Of a stretch of DNA of 64,000 nt, positions 8,145 through 16,490 are shown piece by piece. A program made the translations under genes and the position numbers. Position 1 is the first letter of the stretch. Every line of letters starts with the position of its first letter. The DNA lies in assembly GCA_902493515.1 (NCBI GenBank), contig CABUPE010000004.1, positions 28,358 to 92,357 of the forward strand, written 5' to 3'. Below the pieces are notes generated by a model that was given only the letters and a program-made list of their open reading frames with translations, was not told the DNA's origin and searched no databases. This DNA comes from an uncultured Collinsella sp. (GTDB lineage: Bacteria > Actinomycetota > Coriobacteriia > Coriobacteriales > Coriobacteriaceae).

Positions 8145-9446
8145 ATGCAGCGACAGCTAATGGACGAACTCATCGCTTGGAAATCTAGGGCAAACCGCAA
8201 GCCCCTCCTGCTTAAGGGGGCCCGCCAGACAGGAAAAACCTGGCTTCTCAACGAATTCGCAGGCCAGCAGTATCAAAACGTCATCCGTTTTGACTTTATG
8301 CTCGAACCGGGCGCACGCTCGCTGTTCGACGGAAGCCTTGACCCCAAACGCATCATCTCCCAGATAGAGCTCCTGCGCGGCCAGACCATAACGCCGACAG
8401 ACACACTCATCATCTTCGACGAAATCCAAGAGGCACCGCGTGGCATCACCTCGCTCAAATACTTCAACGAGCTGGCGCCGGAATACCATATCGTGGCAGC
8501 CGGCTCCTATATGGGGCTCGCGCTCCGACGCGAAAACGAGTCGTTCCCCGTCGGCAAGATTGACCAGCTTACCATGCGCCCCATGGGGTTTGTCGAGTTC
8601 GTTCGCGCCGTCGATGGCGATCCGCTCGCAGATGCCATCCTTGCCGCAGACATGGACCTGCTGGCAAACGTTTCCGAAAAGCTCGAGCGCCTGCTCAAGG
8701 AATACCTCGTTGTCGGTGGCATGCCAGAAGTTGTCTCCGCTTTCGCCGCCTCCCACGATTTCATCGAGGCCCGCAGGCTTCAGCAGCAAATCATCGAAGC
8801 TTACGAATCCGATTTTGGCAAGCATGCGCCAGCCCGCATCGTCGAGCGCATGAGGCTGGTTTGGAAATCCCTTCCCGGCCAGCTCGCAAAGGAAAACAAG
8901 AAGTTCGTCTACGGTGCGCTCCGTCCCGGGGCGCGCGCACGCGATTTTGAGGAAAGCCTCCAGTGGCTCATGGACTATGGAATCGTTCATAAGGTACCAC
9001 GTGTTTCCGCCCTAAGAGCACCGCTCACAAGCTACGAGGATCTCTCGGGCTTCAAGCTGTTCTGCATCGACACCGGCATCCTCGGAGCACTCTCCGGCCT
9101 CTCGCCAGCCATTGTTCTGAACGGGCCCGCTGTTTTTACGGAGTTCAAAGGCTCGCTGACCGAGCAATACGTCGCACAGGAGCTTTTGCTCCAAGGCAAA
9201 ACTCCCGCGTATTGGTCATCCTCCTCCGGCAATGCAGAGACTGACTTTGCCATCGACCATGCGGGGACCGTGCTTCCGCTCGAGGTCAAGGCGGCAGAGA
9301 ACCTCAAAGCAAAGAGCCTGAGGATTGCCTGCGAGAAGTTCAAGCTCGAGCGCTGCGTGAGAACATCGTTAGCGGCATATAGAGACGAGGGCACGCTCGT
9401 CAACATTCCACTCTGGGAGATTGGGCAAATCGACAAGCTGGCATAG
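8145..9446 (+). CDS. AAA ATPase with C-terminal DUF4143 domain
   Basis: A 433-residue predicted ATP-binding protein of the AAA_14/DUF4143 family, common in anaerobes and of unknown function. Walker A is GARQTGKT (25-32), Walker B is TLIIFDEIQ (about 87-94), and GSYMGLALR fits the sensor region. The C-terminal part has LKLFCIDTGILGAL-like and TEQYVAQELL/NAETDFAI...LPLEVKAAENLKAKSL elements; the last (E...D...E-x-K) looks like a PD-(D/E)XK nuclease-fold core. The ATG at 8145 follows TAGGAGGCAGT. It stands alone, between 34-bp direct repeats and behind three 33-bp tandem repeats, suggesting a transferable cassette. Its target is unknown. Confidence 0.9.
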   Translation: MQRQLMDELIAWKSRANRKPLLLKGARQTGKTWLLNEFAGQQYQNVIRFDFMLEPGARSLFDGSLDPKRIISQIELLRGQTITPTDTLIIFDEIQEAPRGITSLKYFNELAPEYHIVAAGSYMGLALRRENESFPVGKIDQLTMRPMGFVEFVRAVDGDPLADAILAADMDLLANVSEKLERLLKEYLVVGGMPEVVSAFAASHDFIEARRLQQQIIEAYESDFGKHAPARIVERMRLVWKSLPGQLAKENKKFVYGALRPGARARDFEESLQWLMDYGIVHKVPRVSALRAPLTSYEDLSGFKLFCIDTGILGALSGLSPAIVLNGPAVFTEFKGSLTEQYVAQELLLQGKTPAYWSSSSGNAETDFAIDHAGTVLPLEVKAAENLKAKSLRIACEKFKLERCVRTSLAAYRDEGTLVNIPLWEIGQIDKLA

Positions 9447-9469
9447 GCGCTGTGGAGGGGGTGTCCCGT

Positions 9470-9503
9470 AAGGAGTGTCCCAAACTGCCAGCAGAAAAGG
9501 AAC
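9470..9503. repeat. Right copy of the 34-bp direct repeat flanking the ATPase gene
   Basis: This stretch matches 7959-7992 at 33 of 34 positions, in the same orientation, starting 23 bases after the ATPase stop codon. It is the downstream boundary of the possible cassette. Confidence 0.85.
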
Positions 9504-9597
9504 GTCTCTATCTGCCGCATTCCCGAAGCAAGGCAACGCCGATGTTTTGGCAACAGCAGCGAGCGGGTCGCATTTGAGACAAGGTGACGTGAAACGA

Positions 9598-9626
9598 AAG
9601 GGCGCTGACCTTCTGGTCGCGCCCTT
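9598..9626 (-). terminator. Terminator of the lac operon
   Basis: AAGGGCGC at 9598-9605 pairs with GCGCCCTT at 9619-9626, with GACC/GGTC extending the stem. On the minus strand it is followed by TTCGTTTC. A second hairpin at 9675-9702 (GTTACGGCGTTT, loop, AAACGCCGTAAC) abuts the lacC stop codon and may act first or stabilise the mRNA 3' end. Confidence 0.7.
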
Positions 9627-9703
9627 GAAGTTGAACGTCAGATTGTCCAAATGCGGCCCGCGCAGCGTCGGCAGGTTACGGCGTTTGGTAAAACGCCGTA
9701 ACT

Positions 9704-10639
9704 CTAAAGCTCAGTTACTTCAACGCTGTTGTAGATCTCGTCCCAGCGGTCCATGACCAGGTGGCCGGTCTTGGGATCCATGGCGTTGAGCTTGCCGCAG
9801 GTATTGGCGGTCTTGAGCACCGTGACGTCGTCGGCACCAGCAGCAATGGCATGCGCAAAGCCGGCGATGGTCGAGTCGCCGGAACCCGTCGCGTTCACAG
9901 CCGCAATCGCGGGCGTCTTGGCGCGGAACGCGCGACCCTCATGGAAGCCCACCGAACCGGCAGCGCCCATCGAAACGACAACCCAGGGAATACCGGCAAA
10001 GCGGCCATCGGCGGCAAGCGCCTCGCGCAGGGCATCGACATCATCGGTCGTAAAGGACGTACCCAGCAGGCCGTTAATCTCGGTCAGATTGGGCTTTACG
10101 AGCTCGGGCTTAGCGTCGGACTCCAGCGCGGCTTCCAGCGATGCACCCGAGGTGTCGAGCAGCACCTTGGCGCCCGCCTCCTCGGCAATCTTGACGAGCT
10201 CGGCATAGTAGCCGGCATCGACGCCGCGCGGCAGCGAGCCCGAAAGCGTCACAACGTCCGCTTTCGCTGCAAGCTCGGCGAACTTGGCCGTAAAGGCCTC
10301 GAGCTCGGCCGGGGCGATCTGCGGGCCGCTCTCCAAAAGCTCGGTCTGGTTGCCCTCGTGCAGAATATTCAGGCAAATGCGCGTCTCACCGGCGATGGGC
10401 ACAAAGTCGTTCTTGACGCCGTCGGCATCCATAAGCTCGGCCATATAGGCACCCATGTGTCCGCCGAGCAGACCGGTCGCGAGCACATCGTCGCCCAACT
10501 GCAGCAGCACACGGCTCACGTTGAGGCCCTTGCCGCCAGCGGTCTTTTCGGGCGTCACACGGTTCACGTCGTCGATGATCAGCTTGTCGAGCTGATAGCG
10601 CGTATCAATCGACGGGTTCATGGTAACGGTCAGAATCAT
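9704..10639 (-). CDS. lacC: Tagatose-6-phosphate kinase / 1-phosphofructokinase family (copy 1)
   Basis: A 311-residue PfkB-type sugar kinase. It starts MILTVTMNPSIDTRYQL, has KTAGGKGLNVSRVL (PfkB signature 1) near residues 36-49, and NATGSGDSTIAGFAHA near 245-260 (signature 2 with the catalytic aspartate). Place in the operon lacA-lacB-lacX-lacC argues for tagatose-6-phosphate to tagatose-1,6-bisphosphate. The start at 10639 follows ACAGGAGTTCAAC; a longer frame to 10681 is less likely. A second copy at 39934-40869 is very similar along its whole length. 1-Phosphofructokinase activity cannot be excluded from sequence alone. Confidence 0.92.
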   Translation of the reverse strand: MILTVTMNPSIDTRYQLDKLIIDDVNRVTPEKTAGGKGLNVSRVLLQLGDDVLATGLLGGHMGAYMAELMDADGVKNDFVPIAGETRICLNILHEGNQTELLESGPQIAPAELEAFTAKFAELAAKADVVTLSGSLPRGVDAGYYAELVKIAEEAGAKVLLDTSGASLEAALESDAKPELVKPNLTEINGLLGTSFTTDDVDALREALAADGRFAGIPWVVVSMGAAGSVGFHEGRAFRAKTPAIAAVNATGSGDSTIAGFAHAIAAGADDVTVLKTANTCGKLNAMDPKTGHLVMDRWDEIYNSVEVTEL

Positions 10640-10692
10640 GTTGAACTCCTGTTCCGGGGCGGCATAACCCGCCCCAAACATACGATAACTCG

Positions 10693-11574
10693 TTAAAGGA
10701 TCTCGATCTCAAAGCCGCGGGTGACGGTCTCCCCCGGCTTGGCCACCAGGCAGCCACGCTTGTGCTCCAGAATATCGTCCTCGTCGGAGCAGGTGGACAG
10801 ACCACCCCACGGTTCAACAGCCACAAAGTCGCCCTCGGGCTTGCTCCATACAATCAGGTACGGCATATCGGGGAACGTCAGGCGCACGCCCTTGTCCTCG
10901 GTTTTCTTGGTCAACGTAACCACGCGGCTCTCGAGCACGTCAAAGATGGTCTCCGCGAAGTCGAAGAGTTCGTGGGTAAGCGGCAGGTCATGGCCGATCA
11001 TGGGGTTCTTGCTGCGATGCTCAACATCAATCAGGCCCGTCGAGGGAACGGCAGTACAGAGCTCGTTGGCCTCACGCTGCTCAAAACGAAGCTCATAATC
11101 GTCATAGGACTCGCCCTCGTCGAGCGGGCACTTAAAGCCGGGGTGGCCGCCCACAAAAAACGGCATGTCCTCGGTGCCCTCATTGGTCACCTCGTACGAC
11201 ACGGCCACCTTTTCCGAATCGATCGTGTAACGAGCAACGATCTTAAACGGATACGGGTACTGCTCGAGCAACTCGGCATGGTCGGTAGAGCTTAAGCTCA
11301 GCGCAACCATGTTGTCGCTCTGCTCCTCGAGCTTCCACTCCTGTTTGCGCGCAAAGCCGTGGCGGGCGAGCTTTACCTCACGACCGCCCATGGTCATTGC
11401 GTGACCGTCACGAAGGCCACCGCAGATCGGGAAGCAAATAGGTGCCTGCCCCGACCAGACCGCCGGATCACCCTGCCACAGGTACTCACGGCCGTTGGCC
11501 GCAATAGAAGTGAACGACCCGCCCGCCGTGCTCAGTGCTACGCGGATAGAACCGTTATCAAGAACAAACTCCAT
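10693..11574 (-). CDS. lacX: Aldose 1-epimerase family protein, LacX-like (copy 1)
   Basis: A 293-residue protein of the galactose mutarotase-like beta-sandwich fold, in the LacX branch found in lactic acid bacterial lac operons. Recognisable stretches are GGSFTSIAANGREYLWQGDP, APICFPICGGLRDG, LARHGFARKQEW, FVGGHPGFKCPL and PYLIVWSKPEGDFVAVEPWGG, where the His and Glu would be catalytic by family analogy. It probably handles a galactose or galactose-6-phosphate anomer, but the true substrate of LacX is not settled. The ATG at 11574 follows GGGAAGGCTCCT. It sits 53 bases upstream of lacC. The pair is repeated at 39.9-41.8 kb. Confidence 0.88.
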   Translation of the reverse strand: MEFVLDNGSIRVALSTAGGSFTSIAANGREYLWQGDPAVWSGQAPICFPICGGLRDGHAMTMGGREVKLARHGFARKQEWKLEEQSDNMVALSLSSTDHAELLEQYPYPFKIVARYTIDSEKVAVSYEVTNEGTEDMPFFVGGHPGFKCPLDEGESYDDYELRFEQREANELCTAVPSTGLIDVEHRSKNPMIGHDLPLTHELFDFAETIFDVLESRVVTLTKKTEDKGVRLTFPDMPYLIVWSKPEGDFVAVEPWGGLSTCSDEDDILEHKRGCLVAKPGETVTRGFEIEIL

Positions 11575-11806
11575 AGGAGCCTTCCCTTTCTTACGACAGC
11601 CCGCCAAGTCAATAGGGCTGATAGAAAACCGGCCCGCGCCCCCTCACAGAAACGCGAGCCGTCAATTGAAAAGCTGCAGAATGCCGGGTACCACCAAAAC
11701 GAAGCACACAAGCTCAGCAAGCAAACGTGTTATCGGAGCAGCTTACCGAACCAGAAAGCTTCGCAACAACAGCGGTAACCCTGCAGGTACCCCCAACGTC
11801 AGCGAG

Positions 11807-11942
11807 CGGCGCTCAGGTGCCCCAGGTCGCCGCGAAAGAGGAGCGACGCGTACTTCATGTACGCGAGCGACGGTTTGAGCGGCGAGATGGGGTGCCTGAG
11901 CGCCGCGCAGCGTCGACCGGTCCGGCGTTCGGCAGAACGCCG
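11807..11942. ncRNA. Structured intergenic element between lacB and lacX (candidate RNA or repeat)
   Basis: Positions 11807-11832 pair with 11878-11903 over 26 bases, with only two wobble positions and one 2-base internal loop. Inside sits a perfect hairpin GCGTAC-TTCAT-GTACGC (11847-11863). A separate hairpin CCGGCGTTC-GGCA-GAACGCCGG follows at 11921-11942. The 376-base gap between lacB and lacX carries no gene. It could be an mRNA processing or attenuation structure that sets lacAB over lacXC levels, a REP-like repeat, or a small RNA. A structured RNA named for Collinsella exists in the literature; I cannot tell whether this is the same. Confidence 0.5.
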
Positions 11943-11950
11943 GAACCTAA

Positions 11951-12475
11951 TTAGTCGTGATACTCGCCGCGGTCCCACTTCTCGAGGAACTCGTCAAAGA
12001 AGTGCGGGTCAGCCTGAGCCTCGGCGTCGGCCTTATTGCAGGCATCGATCTTGGCGATCAGGGCATCGTGCTCGGGAGTCTTCTCGTAGGGCTCCTCCAG
12101 GAAGGCAAGCATGATATCGGCCATCAGGAACTCGCCGGTGATCTTGCCACCAAAGCCCACGATGTTGGCGTTGAGCTCACGACGGGCATACAGGGCAGAG
12201 GTCATGTCGCGGACCAGGGCGCAACGGGCGCCGGGGACCTTGTTGACGGCGTTGGTGATGCCGATGCCGGTGCCGCACAGGGCCACACCAAAGTCGGCCT
12301 TGCCGCTGGCAACAGCCTCGCCCACGGCCTTGCCGTAGATGGGATAGTGCGTACGGGTGTGACTGTAGGTGCCGCAGTCGAGCACCTTGTAGCCAGCCTG
12401 CTCCAGGCGGTCGGCCAGATAGATCTTCTCGTCCGTAACGATATGGTCGCAACCGATTGCGATGGTCTTCTTCAT
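11951..12475 (-). CDS. lacB: Galactose-6-phosphate isomerase subunit LacB
   Basis: A 174-residue RpiB/LacAB-family subunit. It starts MKKTIAIGCDHIVTDEK, and contains YPIYGKAVGEAV and ALCGTGIGITNAVNKVPGARCALVRDM, the LacB active-site loop with its Cys and Thr. With LacA it converts galactose-6-phosphate to tagatose-6-phosphate. The length is as expected for LacB. The start at 12475 follows AAAGGACG. It lies 63 bases downstream of lacA. A structured element of about 135 bases follows before lacX. Confidence 0.96.
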   Translation of the reverse strand: MKKTIAIGCDHIVTDEKIYLADRLEQAGYKVLDCGTYSHTRTHYPIYGKAVGEAVASGKADFGVALCGTGIGITNAVNKVPGARCALVRDMTSALYARRELNANIVGFGGKITGEFLMADIMLAFLEEPYEKTPEHDALIAKIDACNKADAEAQADPHFFDEFLEKWDRGEYHD

Positions 12476-12538
12476 CAGAACGTCCTTTCGTCTGAATTCA
12501 CAAGTTGAGGTAGAAGTTCGAGTTCTCGGTGGCTCTCG

Positions 12539-12967
12539 TTAGGCCATCTTGTTGAGCATGTCGACACGGATCTGGTGACGGCCGCCGGCGTACTGGGCGC
12601 GCAGGAACTCGCGGGCGATCTTCTTGGCGACCTCGGTGCCCACAACGCCCGGGCCCATGGTGACCATGCGCGAGCCGTTGTGCTCGCGGGTCATGTAAGC
12701 GGAACGCTCGTCGGAAATGTTGGCGACGACCATGCCCTTAATCTTGACGGCGGCCATATAGGAGCCGACGCCGTACTTATCGAATGCGAAGCCCTGGGAA
12801 TCCTTGTGCTCCAGCAGGTCCTTGGCAACGGCGGTCGCGGAATCGACAAAGTCCGCGGCAGGGGTCTCGGAATAGTCGACGACCTCGTGACCGTCGGCGA
12901 TGAGCATCTCCTTGATGGACTCCTTCATCGACATACCGTCGGCATCGGAAGCGATTACAACCCTCAT
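12539..12967 (-). CDS. lacA: Galactose-6-phosphate isomerase subunit LacA
   Basis: A 142-residue partner of LacB in the heteromeric galactose-6-phosphate isomerase. MRVVIASDADGMSMKESIKEML, then FDKYGVGSYMAAVKIKGMVVANISDERSAYMTREHNGSRMVTMGPGVVG, match LacA; the expected Cys of the RpiB loop is replaced, as usual for LacA subunits, which rely on LacB for catalysis. The ATG at 12967 follows AAGGAGGATGTC, a strong site. It is the first gene of the minus-strand lac operon, with a two-half-site regulatory motif about 170 bases upstream at 13139-13168. Confidence 0.95.
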   Translation of the reverse strand: MRVVIASDADGMSMKESIKEMLIADGHEVVDYSETPAADFVDSATAVAKDLLEHKDSQGFAFDKYGVGSYMAAVKIKGMVVANISDERSAYMTREHNGSRMVTMGPGVVGTEVAKKIAREFLRAQYAGGRHQIRVDMLNKMA

Positions 12968-13138
12968 GACATCCTCCTTGAGAGATACGCAGGTGCGTAG
13001 TTTCTGTTTGGAAGTGTTGAATCGCGTTCAGGTCCGGGCATCTGAATGTGCGGTTCTTCACTGTTCATGTTTATTTGAACACATTCGAACACCGACTGCA
13101 ACAATTTTTTGTTTGTCTTTGTTCTTTTTTGAACAAAT

Positions 13139-13168
13139 ACCGTTTACGGATGATTGCTGACCGTTTGG
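13139..13168. promoter_or_regulatory. 21-bp-spaced ACCG motif upstream of lacA
   Basis: ACCGTTTACGG begins at 13139 and ACCGTTTGG at 13160, exactly 21 bp apart, preceded by GAACAAAT. The same arrangement stands upstream of four other sugar operons in the window. The rest of the 309-base gap 12968-13276 contains several GAAC words (near 13074 and 13085) and no gene. Confidence 0.65.
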
Positions 13169-13210
13169 AATCGGGAAAAACCTAGCCTGCCACGTATTCA
13201 TCAAACAAAA

Positions 13211-13242
13211 AGGGCGGCCGAGAACGCATCTCGGCCGCCCTT
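13211..13242 (-). terminator. Terminator of the membrane protein gene
   Basis: GGGCGGCCGAGA pairs with TCTCGGCCGCCC around an ACGCA loop. On the minus strand the stem runs into TTTTTGTTTGA. It ends the transcript of the gene at 13277-14290. Confidence 0.9.
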
Positions 13243-13276
13243 CGGCGGTATATCCCGGTATATACAGCTGTTTTAG

Positions 13277-14290
13277 TTACTCAGACCGTACGCTCTTCTT
13301 GGCGTGCTTGGACGGAGCGCTCAGAAAGCGGCCCGTCAAATAGTTCGCGGGACCGGAGATATCAATCCCCAACAGCGTGTGTCCCAGCCACAAAAACGCC
13401 GCGAGCACCAGCAATGGAATCACGCACGAGGTCACGATCATCACGATGACGCCTTCGATAAGGTCGGTCACCTGCTGCACAATTTCATTGGTCATCTGCT
13501 TGGCACCGCTGGTCACCGATGTGACGAGACCCGAGGCGCCGTCGGCAAGCTGCTCAAGCACATTCTTGGACTCTGTGGACTCGGTCTTTTTCTTGCTTGC
13601 TTTGGAGCTGTCGCTATCTGCCGCACCCGCAGCGTCAGCCGCCTTTTGCTCGGCTTGCTCGATGCTAACGCGATACGTTTCGTCGACCTTCTGCGACACC
13701 CAAACGCTTGCAGGCACCAACGCCATGCCAATTATGGCGACCACCAGCACACGCGTTGCCACGCGGCGAATGACCGTGCTCGTACTCCAGCGTCCGTGAA
13801 TGCCAAGCGACACTGCAAAGAGCACCAGCGCAAACGGAATCAGGATGCCCAGACCAACCGACCACAAAATGGTCAGCAGGTATTTCTCGAGGTAGAGCAC
13901 GGCAAGCACGATGCCCAAGTTACCCGAAAGCTGTGCGAGCTGCTCGGCAACCGGCGTTCCCGTATCACCCGGCAGTGCAGTGATACCCGCAGATAGGGCG
14001 ACGCACGAGGTCGTGAGCGCCAAAACATTGCCCTTCTTTTGATCGATGACCTCGATGGTGGAGTCCCAAGTTTTGGTATCGGCGAAATGCGGACGAGCTA
14101 CAAAGCCCGACAGCAGCGCCAGTACCACGAGCGCAACGATAAAGCCAATCTGCAGCTTTTTGTTTGCGCACACGACATCGGACAGGCTGGGCTGCAGCTC
14201 GGTTACCGTCGTGTGCTCGGTTATCTGGACAGGACGCCCATGAGCCATCTCATGCGCGTCTCTTTTTTGTATTGACCCGTTATCTGGCAT
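13277..14290 (-). CDS. Polytopic membrane protein of unknown function
   Basis: I do not recognise this 337-residue protein. About 45 hydrophilic residues come first, then a hydrophobic segment (IGFIVALVVLALLSGFVA), two more around residues 120-165 (GNLGIVLAVLYL, ILWSVGLGILIPFALVLFAVSLGI), one at about 183-203 (VLVVAIIGMALVPASVW), a charged, Ala/Ser/Lys-rich loop (about 215-245), and a last long hydrophobic stretch (VIVMIVTSCVIPLLVLAAFLWLGHTLLG). The tail is basic. The start at 14290 follows TGAGGAGGTATCC. It is a single-gene unit with its own terminator, and nothing nearby suggests a role. Confidence 0.8.
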   Translation of the reverse strand: MPDNGSIQKRDAHEMAHGRPVQITEHTTVTELQPSLSDVVCANKKLQIGFIVALVVLALLSGFVARPHFADTKTWDSTIEVIDQKKGNVLALTTSCVALSAGITALPGDTGTPVAEQLAQLSGNLGIVLAVLYLEKYLLTILWSVGLGILIPFALVLFAVSLGIHGRWSTSTVIRRVATRVLVVAIIGMALVPASVWVSQKVDETYRVSIEQAEQKAADAAGAADSDSSKASKKKTESTESKNVLEQLADGASGLVTSVTSGAKQMTNEIVQQVTDLIEGVIVMIVTSCVIPLLVLAAFLWLGHTLLGIDISGPANYLTGRFLSAPSKHAKKSVRSE

Positions 14291-14375
14291 TTGGATACCT
14301 CCTCAGTCCGGTCTGTATTGCGGATGGAAGTATACCCACCCAGCAAAAAACCGAACGGGAGGGCGTGCAGAAGCT

Positions 14376-14432
14376 CCAAGACTGCCCCCAACGACTAGTC
14401 GTTTAAGAACGTCCCCAATGACTGTCTCGGGA
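14376..14432. repeat. Possible dispersed intergenic repeat
   Basis: The stretch with AACGACTAGTCGTTTAAG contains a palindrome (AACGACTAGTCGTT) and GAACGTCCCC, a word like those in the repeats at 7959, 9470 and 63930. It is probably a relic of the same dispersed family, which I cannot confirm from one window. Confidence 0.35.
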
Positions 14433-14512
14433 TGAGTTGCGGTGGAATAGGGGTTGTTTTGCGCCCGCCGGCCTCTATTCAGTCCCCATTTCACCGCAAC
14501 TTGGAGGAGGAC

Positions 14513-14553
14513 AGAAAAAGCCCTGCCGCGGGTAGCGGCAGAGCTTTTGGAAG
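14513..14553 (-). terminator. Terminator of the PTS EIIA gene
   Basis: On the minus strand GCTCTGCCGC pairs with GCGGCAGGGC around TACCC and is followed by TTTTTCTGT, shortly after the EIIA stop codon at 14576. Confidence 0.85.
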
Positions 14554-14575
14554 GGGACTTGGTTGTGAGGGCTCG

Positions 14576-14914
14576 TTAGGCGAGCTTGGCCTCGAGCTCG
14601 GCGATGCGCTTGTAGGCATCGATGGTAAAGCGGGTCTGCTTCTCCAGGATCATAGTGGTCATGAGGGTGTCCTGAGCGTGAGCCATGATGAAGGTCATTT
14701 CCATCTCGCCACCGCCGGCCTCCTGCGAAAGCAGTTTGGTCTGCGTGTCGTGGGCACCGATGAGCGCATCGCTGGCATCCTTGTGCAGCTGTTCGGCCTT
14801 CTCAAAGTCACCCTCGCGAGCAGCATCGAGCGCTGCAAGCAGATCGGTCTGGGCGTCACCTGCGTATGCGACGATCTCGAATCCAACCATCGAGATTTCT
14901 TCTTTGGTTGCCAT
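14576..14914 (-). CDS. lacF: PTS lactose/cellobiose-type EIIA component
   Basis: A 112-residue all-helical EIIA of the lactose/chitobiose family. TFIMAHAQDTLM (about 74-85) holds the phospho-accepting His79 and the conserved Asp82. It takes phosphate from HPr and passes it to the EIIB cysteine. The length is normal (100-115). The ATG at 14914 follows AAAGGAACGCAAC. It is the only lactose-type EIIA in the window, although four EIICB fusions are present, so it may serve all of them (inference). It lies downstream of the LacI-2 gene on the same strand but has its own upstream motif at 15041-15068. Confidence 0.93.
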   Translation of the reverse strand: MATKEEISMVGFEIVAYAGDAQTDLLAALDAAREGDFEKAEQLHKDASDALIGAHDTQTKLLSQEAGGGEMEMTFIMAHAQDTLMTTMILEKQTRFTIDAYKRIAELEAKLA

Positions 14915-15040
14915 GTTGCGTTCCTTTCACATATGAACCAATGGAGAGCATCGCGTCCGGGCATACGCGCTGCGTTGTGTATGTCAGAAACAATAACATT
15001 CAAACAAAAAAGAACAGCGCAAAACGTAATTTCGAGCTAT

Positions 15041-15068
15041 GAACGGTCACTTTTCGCCCGTGAACGGT
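15041..15068 (-). promoter_or_regulatory. 21-bp-spaced ACCG motif upstream of the EIIA gene
   Basis: On the minus strand ACCGTTCACGG begins at 15068 and ACCGTTC at 15047, 21 bp apart, as in the lacA, LacG-B, EIICB-C and GalNAc-PTS upstream regions. GAACAATATCGAAC, close to words inside the other copies, stands next to it near 15082-15095. It points toward the EIIA gene about 130 bases away. Confidence 0.65.
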
Positions 15069-15128
15069 TTTTAAACCAATCTGAACAATATCGAACACAA
15101 TTAACGGAAACCCAAACAGACCCGCGCT

Positions 15129-16133
15129 CTAGCGCCAATCGCGCACCGTATCGCCCTCGACGAGCACGCCCGGAAACAGCATGTGCTCCACACCGGGTTC
15201 AACGCCCTCAGCGCCGGCAATCTTGTCAACCGCCCACATGCCGACGCGCTTGTTGTCAAAGCGCACCGTGGTCAGGCGACAATCGGGCACGATATCGCCC
15301 AGGCTGTCATCAACACCCACCACGCTCACATCCTCGGGCACGTGCTTTCCGCGCGACTCGAGCCCGCGAATGCAGCCATATGCCATGGCATCGTTGGAGG
15401 CATAGATGGCAGTACAGGTCGGATCATCCGCCAGAGCCTGGCCTGCGGCATATCCGCTCTGTGCCGTCCAGTCGCCGCGCACGAGCTGCGGGGGCTCAAT
15501 GCCATGCGCGCGCAATGTCTCGCGCCAGCCTTCCTCGCGCCGCATGCCCGAAAGCGAGCGCTCGGGGCATGAGATAAAGTGCACAGTCTTGTGCCCCCGC
15601 CCCAGCAAGTACTCGACAACTTGACGCGAGCAATCGAACTGGTCGTTATCGACCGTTGAACAGAGCGGGTGCTCCAGCATGGTAACGAGCACCGTCTGCA
15701 TACCGGGCAGCGGCTCAAAAGTGCCAAAGTCTGCCGGCATGCGGTTCATGATCACGACCATACCGTCTACCGGCAGCGCGCTCATGCGTGACGATGCGCT
15801 CTCGAGGGTATACGGATGCCCGTCTACTTTAGTGAGGGTGATGGCATAGCCATGTTTGTCGGCCGCGGCGGCAAAGCCCTCCATACGGTCGAGGTTGCCG
15901 GTACCGGTAATGTTGAACATGGCGACGCCGACGGTCTTAAACCTGCCACGGCGCAGCGATCGACCGGCAAAATTGGGGCGATACCCCAGCTCGCGCATGG
16001 CGGCACGCACGCGTTCCTTGGTCTCGGGGCGCACGCTGGGCGAATCGTGCACGGTGCGCGAGACCGTCTGCTCCGAGACGCCCGCGAGACGCGCCACATC
16101 CTTAACGGAAACCGATTTTTTAACAGCGGCCAT
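15129..16133 (-). CDS. LacI-family regulator of module A (LacI-2)
   Basis: A 334-residue LacI regulator with helix-turn-helix VSVKDVARLAGVSEQTVSRTVHDSPSV at about 8-34, hinge RPNFAGRSLRRGRFKTVGVAMFNITG and a sensor ending in DVSVVGVDDSLGDIVPDCRLTTVRF. The ATG at 16133 has only a modest AAAGAT-type site. It faces the EIICB-lacG operon across 357 bases that hold two matching operators (16292-16309, 16411-16430). The inducer is probably the phosphorylated disaccharide or galactose-6-phosphate, by analogy. Confidence 0.92.
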   Translation of the reverse strand: MAAVKKSVSVKDVARLAGVSEQTVSRTVHDSPSVRPETKERVRAAMRELGYRPNFAGRSLRRGRFKTVGVAMFNITGTGNLDRMEGFAAAADKHGYAITLTKVDGHPYTLESASSRMSALPVDGMVVIMNRMPADFGTFEPLPGMQTVLVTMLEHPLCSTVDNDQFDCSRQVVEYLLGRGHKTVHFISCPERSLSGMRREEGWRETLRAHGIEPPQLVRGDWTAQSGYAAGQALADDPTCTAIYASNDAMAYGCIRGLESRGKHVPEDVSVVGVDDSLGDIVPDCRLTTVRFDNKRVGMWAVDKIAGAEGVEPGVEHMLFPGVLVEGDTVRDWR

Positions 16134-16245
16134 AGGTCGATCTTTCTATGTCAACGATGCCATTGGTGGCACCCTGCGCAGTCATTTTTAACGCCTTCAA
16201 GTATATCCAACGCCTCCCCCACCATACGCTCACCACCCAATACCC

Positions 16246-16256
16246 ACCGTTCACCG
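16246..16256. promoter_or_regulatory. Single ACCGTTCACCG half site upstream of module A
   Basis: One perfect half site of the ACCG motif. The position 21 bp downstream reads TTCCCCGAACGG, which is a poor second half. It may be a weak or decayed copy. Confidence 0.4.
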
Positions 16257-16291
16257 ACATTTTTGCTTCCCCGAACGGCTTTTGTCGACCA

Positions 16292-16430
16292 AATGTTAAC
16301 GTTGCCATTGTGCAAACACAGAGCCACCGGGCGGCTCAAATGTTTACGCGTAAGGAATCGATGGTTCGCAGGCACAGGAACCACCGGTTCGCGTCTTTTT
16401 TTGTGTCGCAAAATGGCAACGTCAACATTT
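16292..16430. promoter_or_regulatory. Paired LacI-2 operators upstream of module A
   Basis: AATGTTAACGTTGCCATT at 16292-16309 and AAATGGCAACGTCAACATTT at 16411-16430 are near-exact reverse complements, each centred on ACGT/ACGTT. They lie between the divergent LacI-2 and EIICB-A genes, about 119 bp apart, a spacing that would allow looping. A weaker related word (AAATGTTTACGCGTAA) lies near 16338-16353. Confidence 0.75.
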
Positions 16431-16490
16431 TGGCAACCGAACGCCAAAAGCTACCATCGTTGCTAACCCACCGACTCTTAGGAGCATTGC

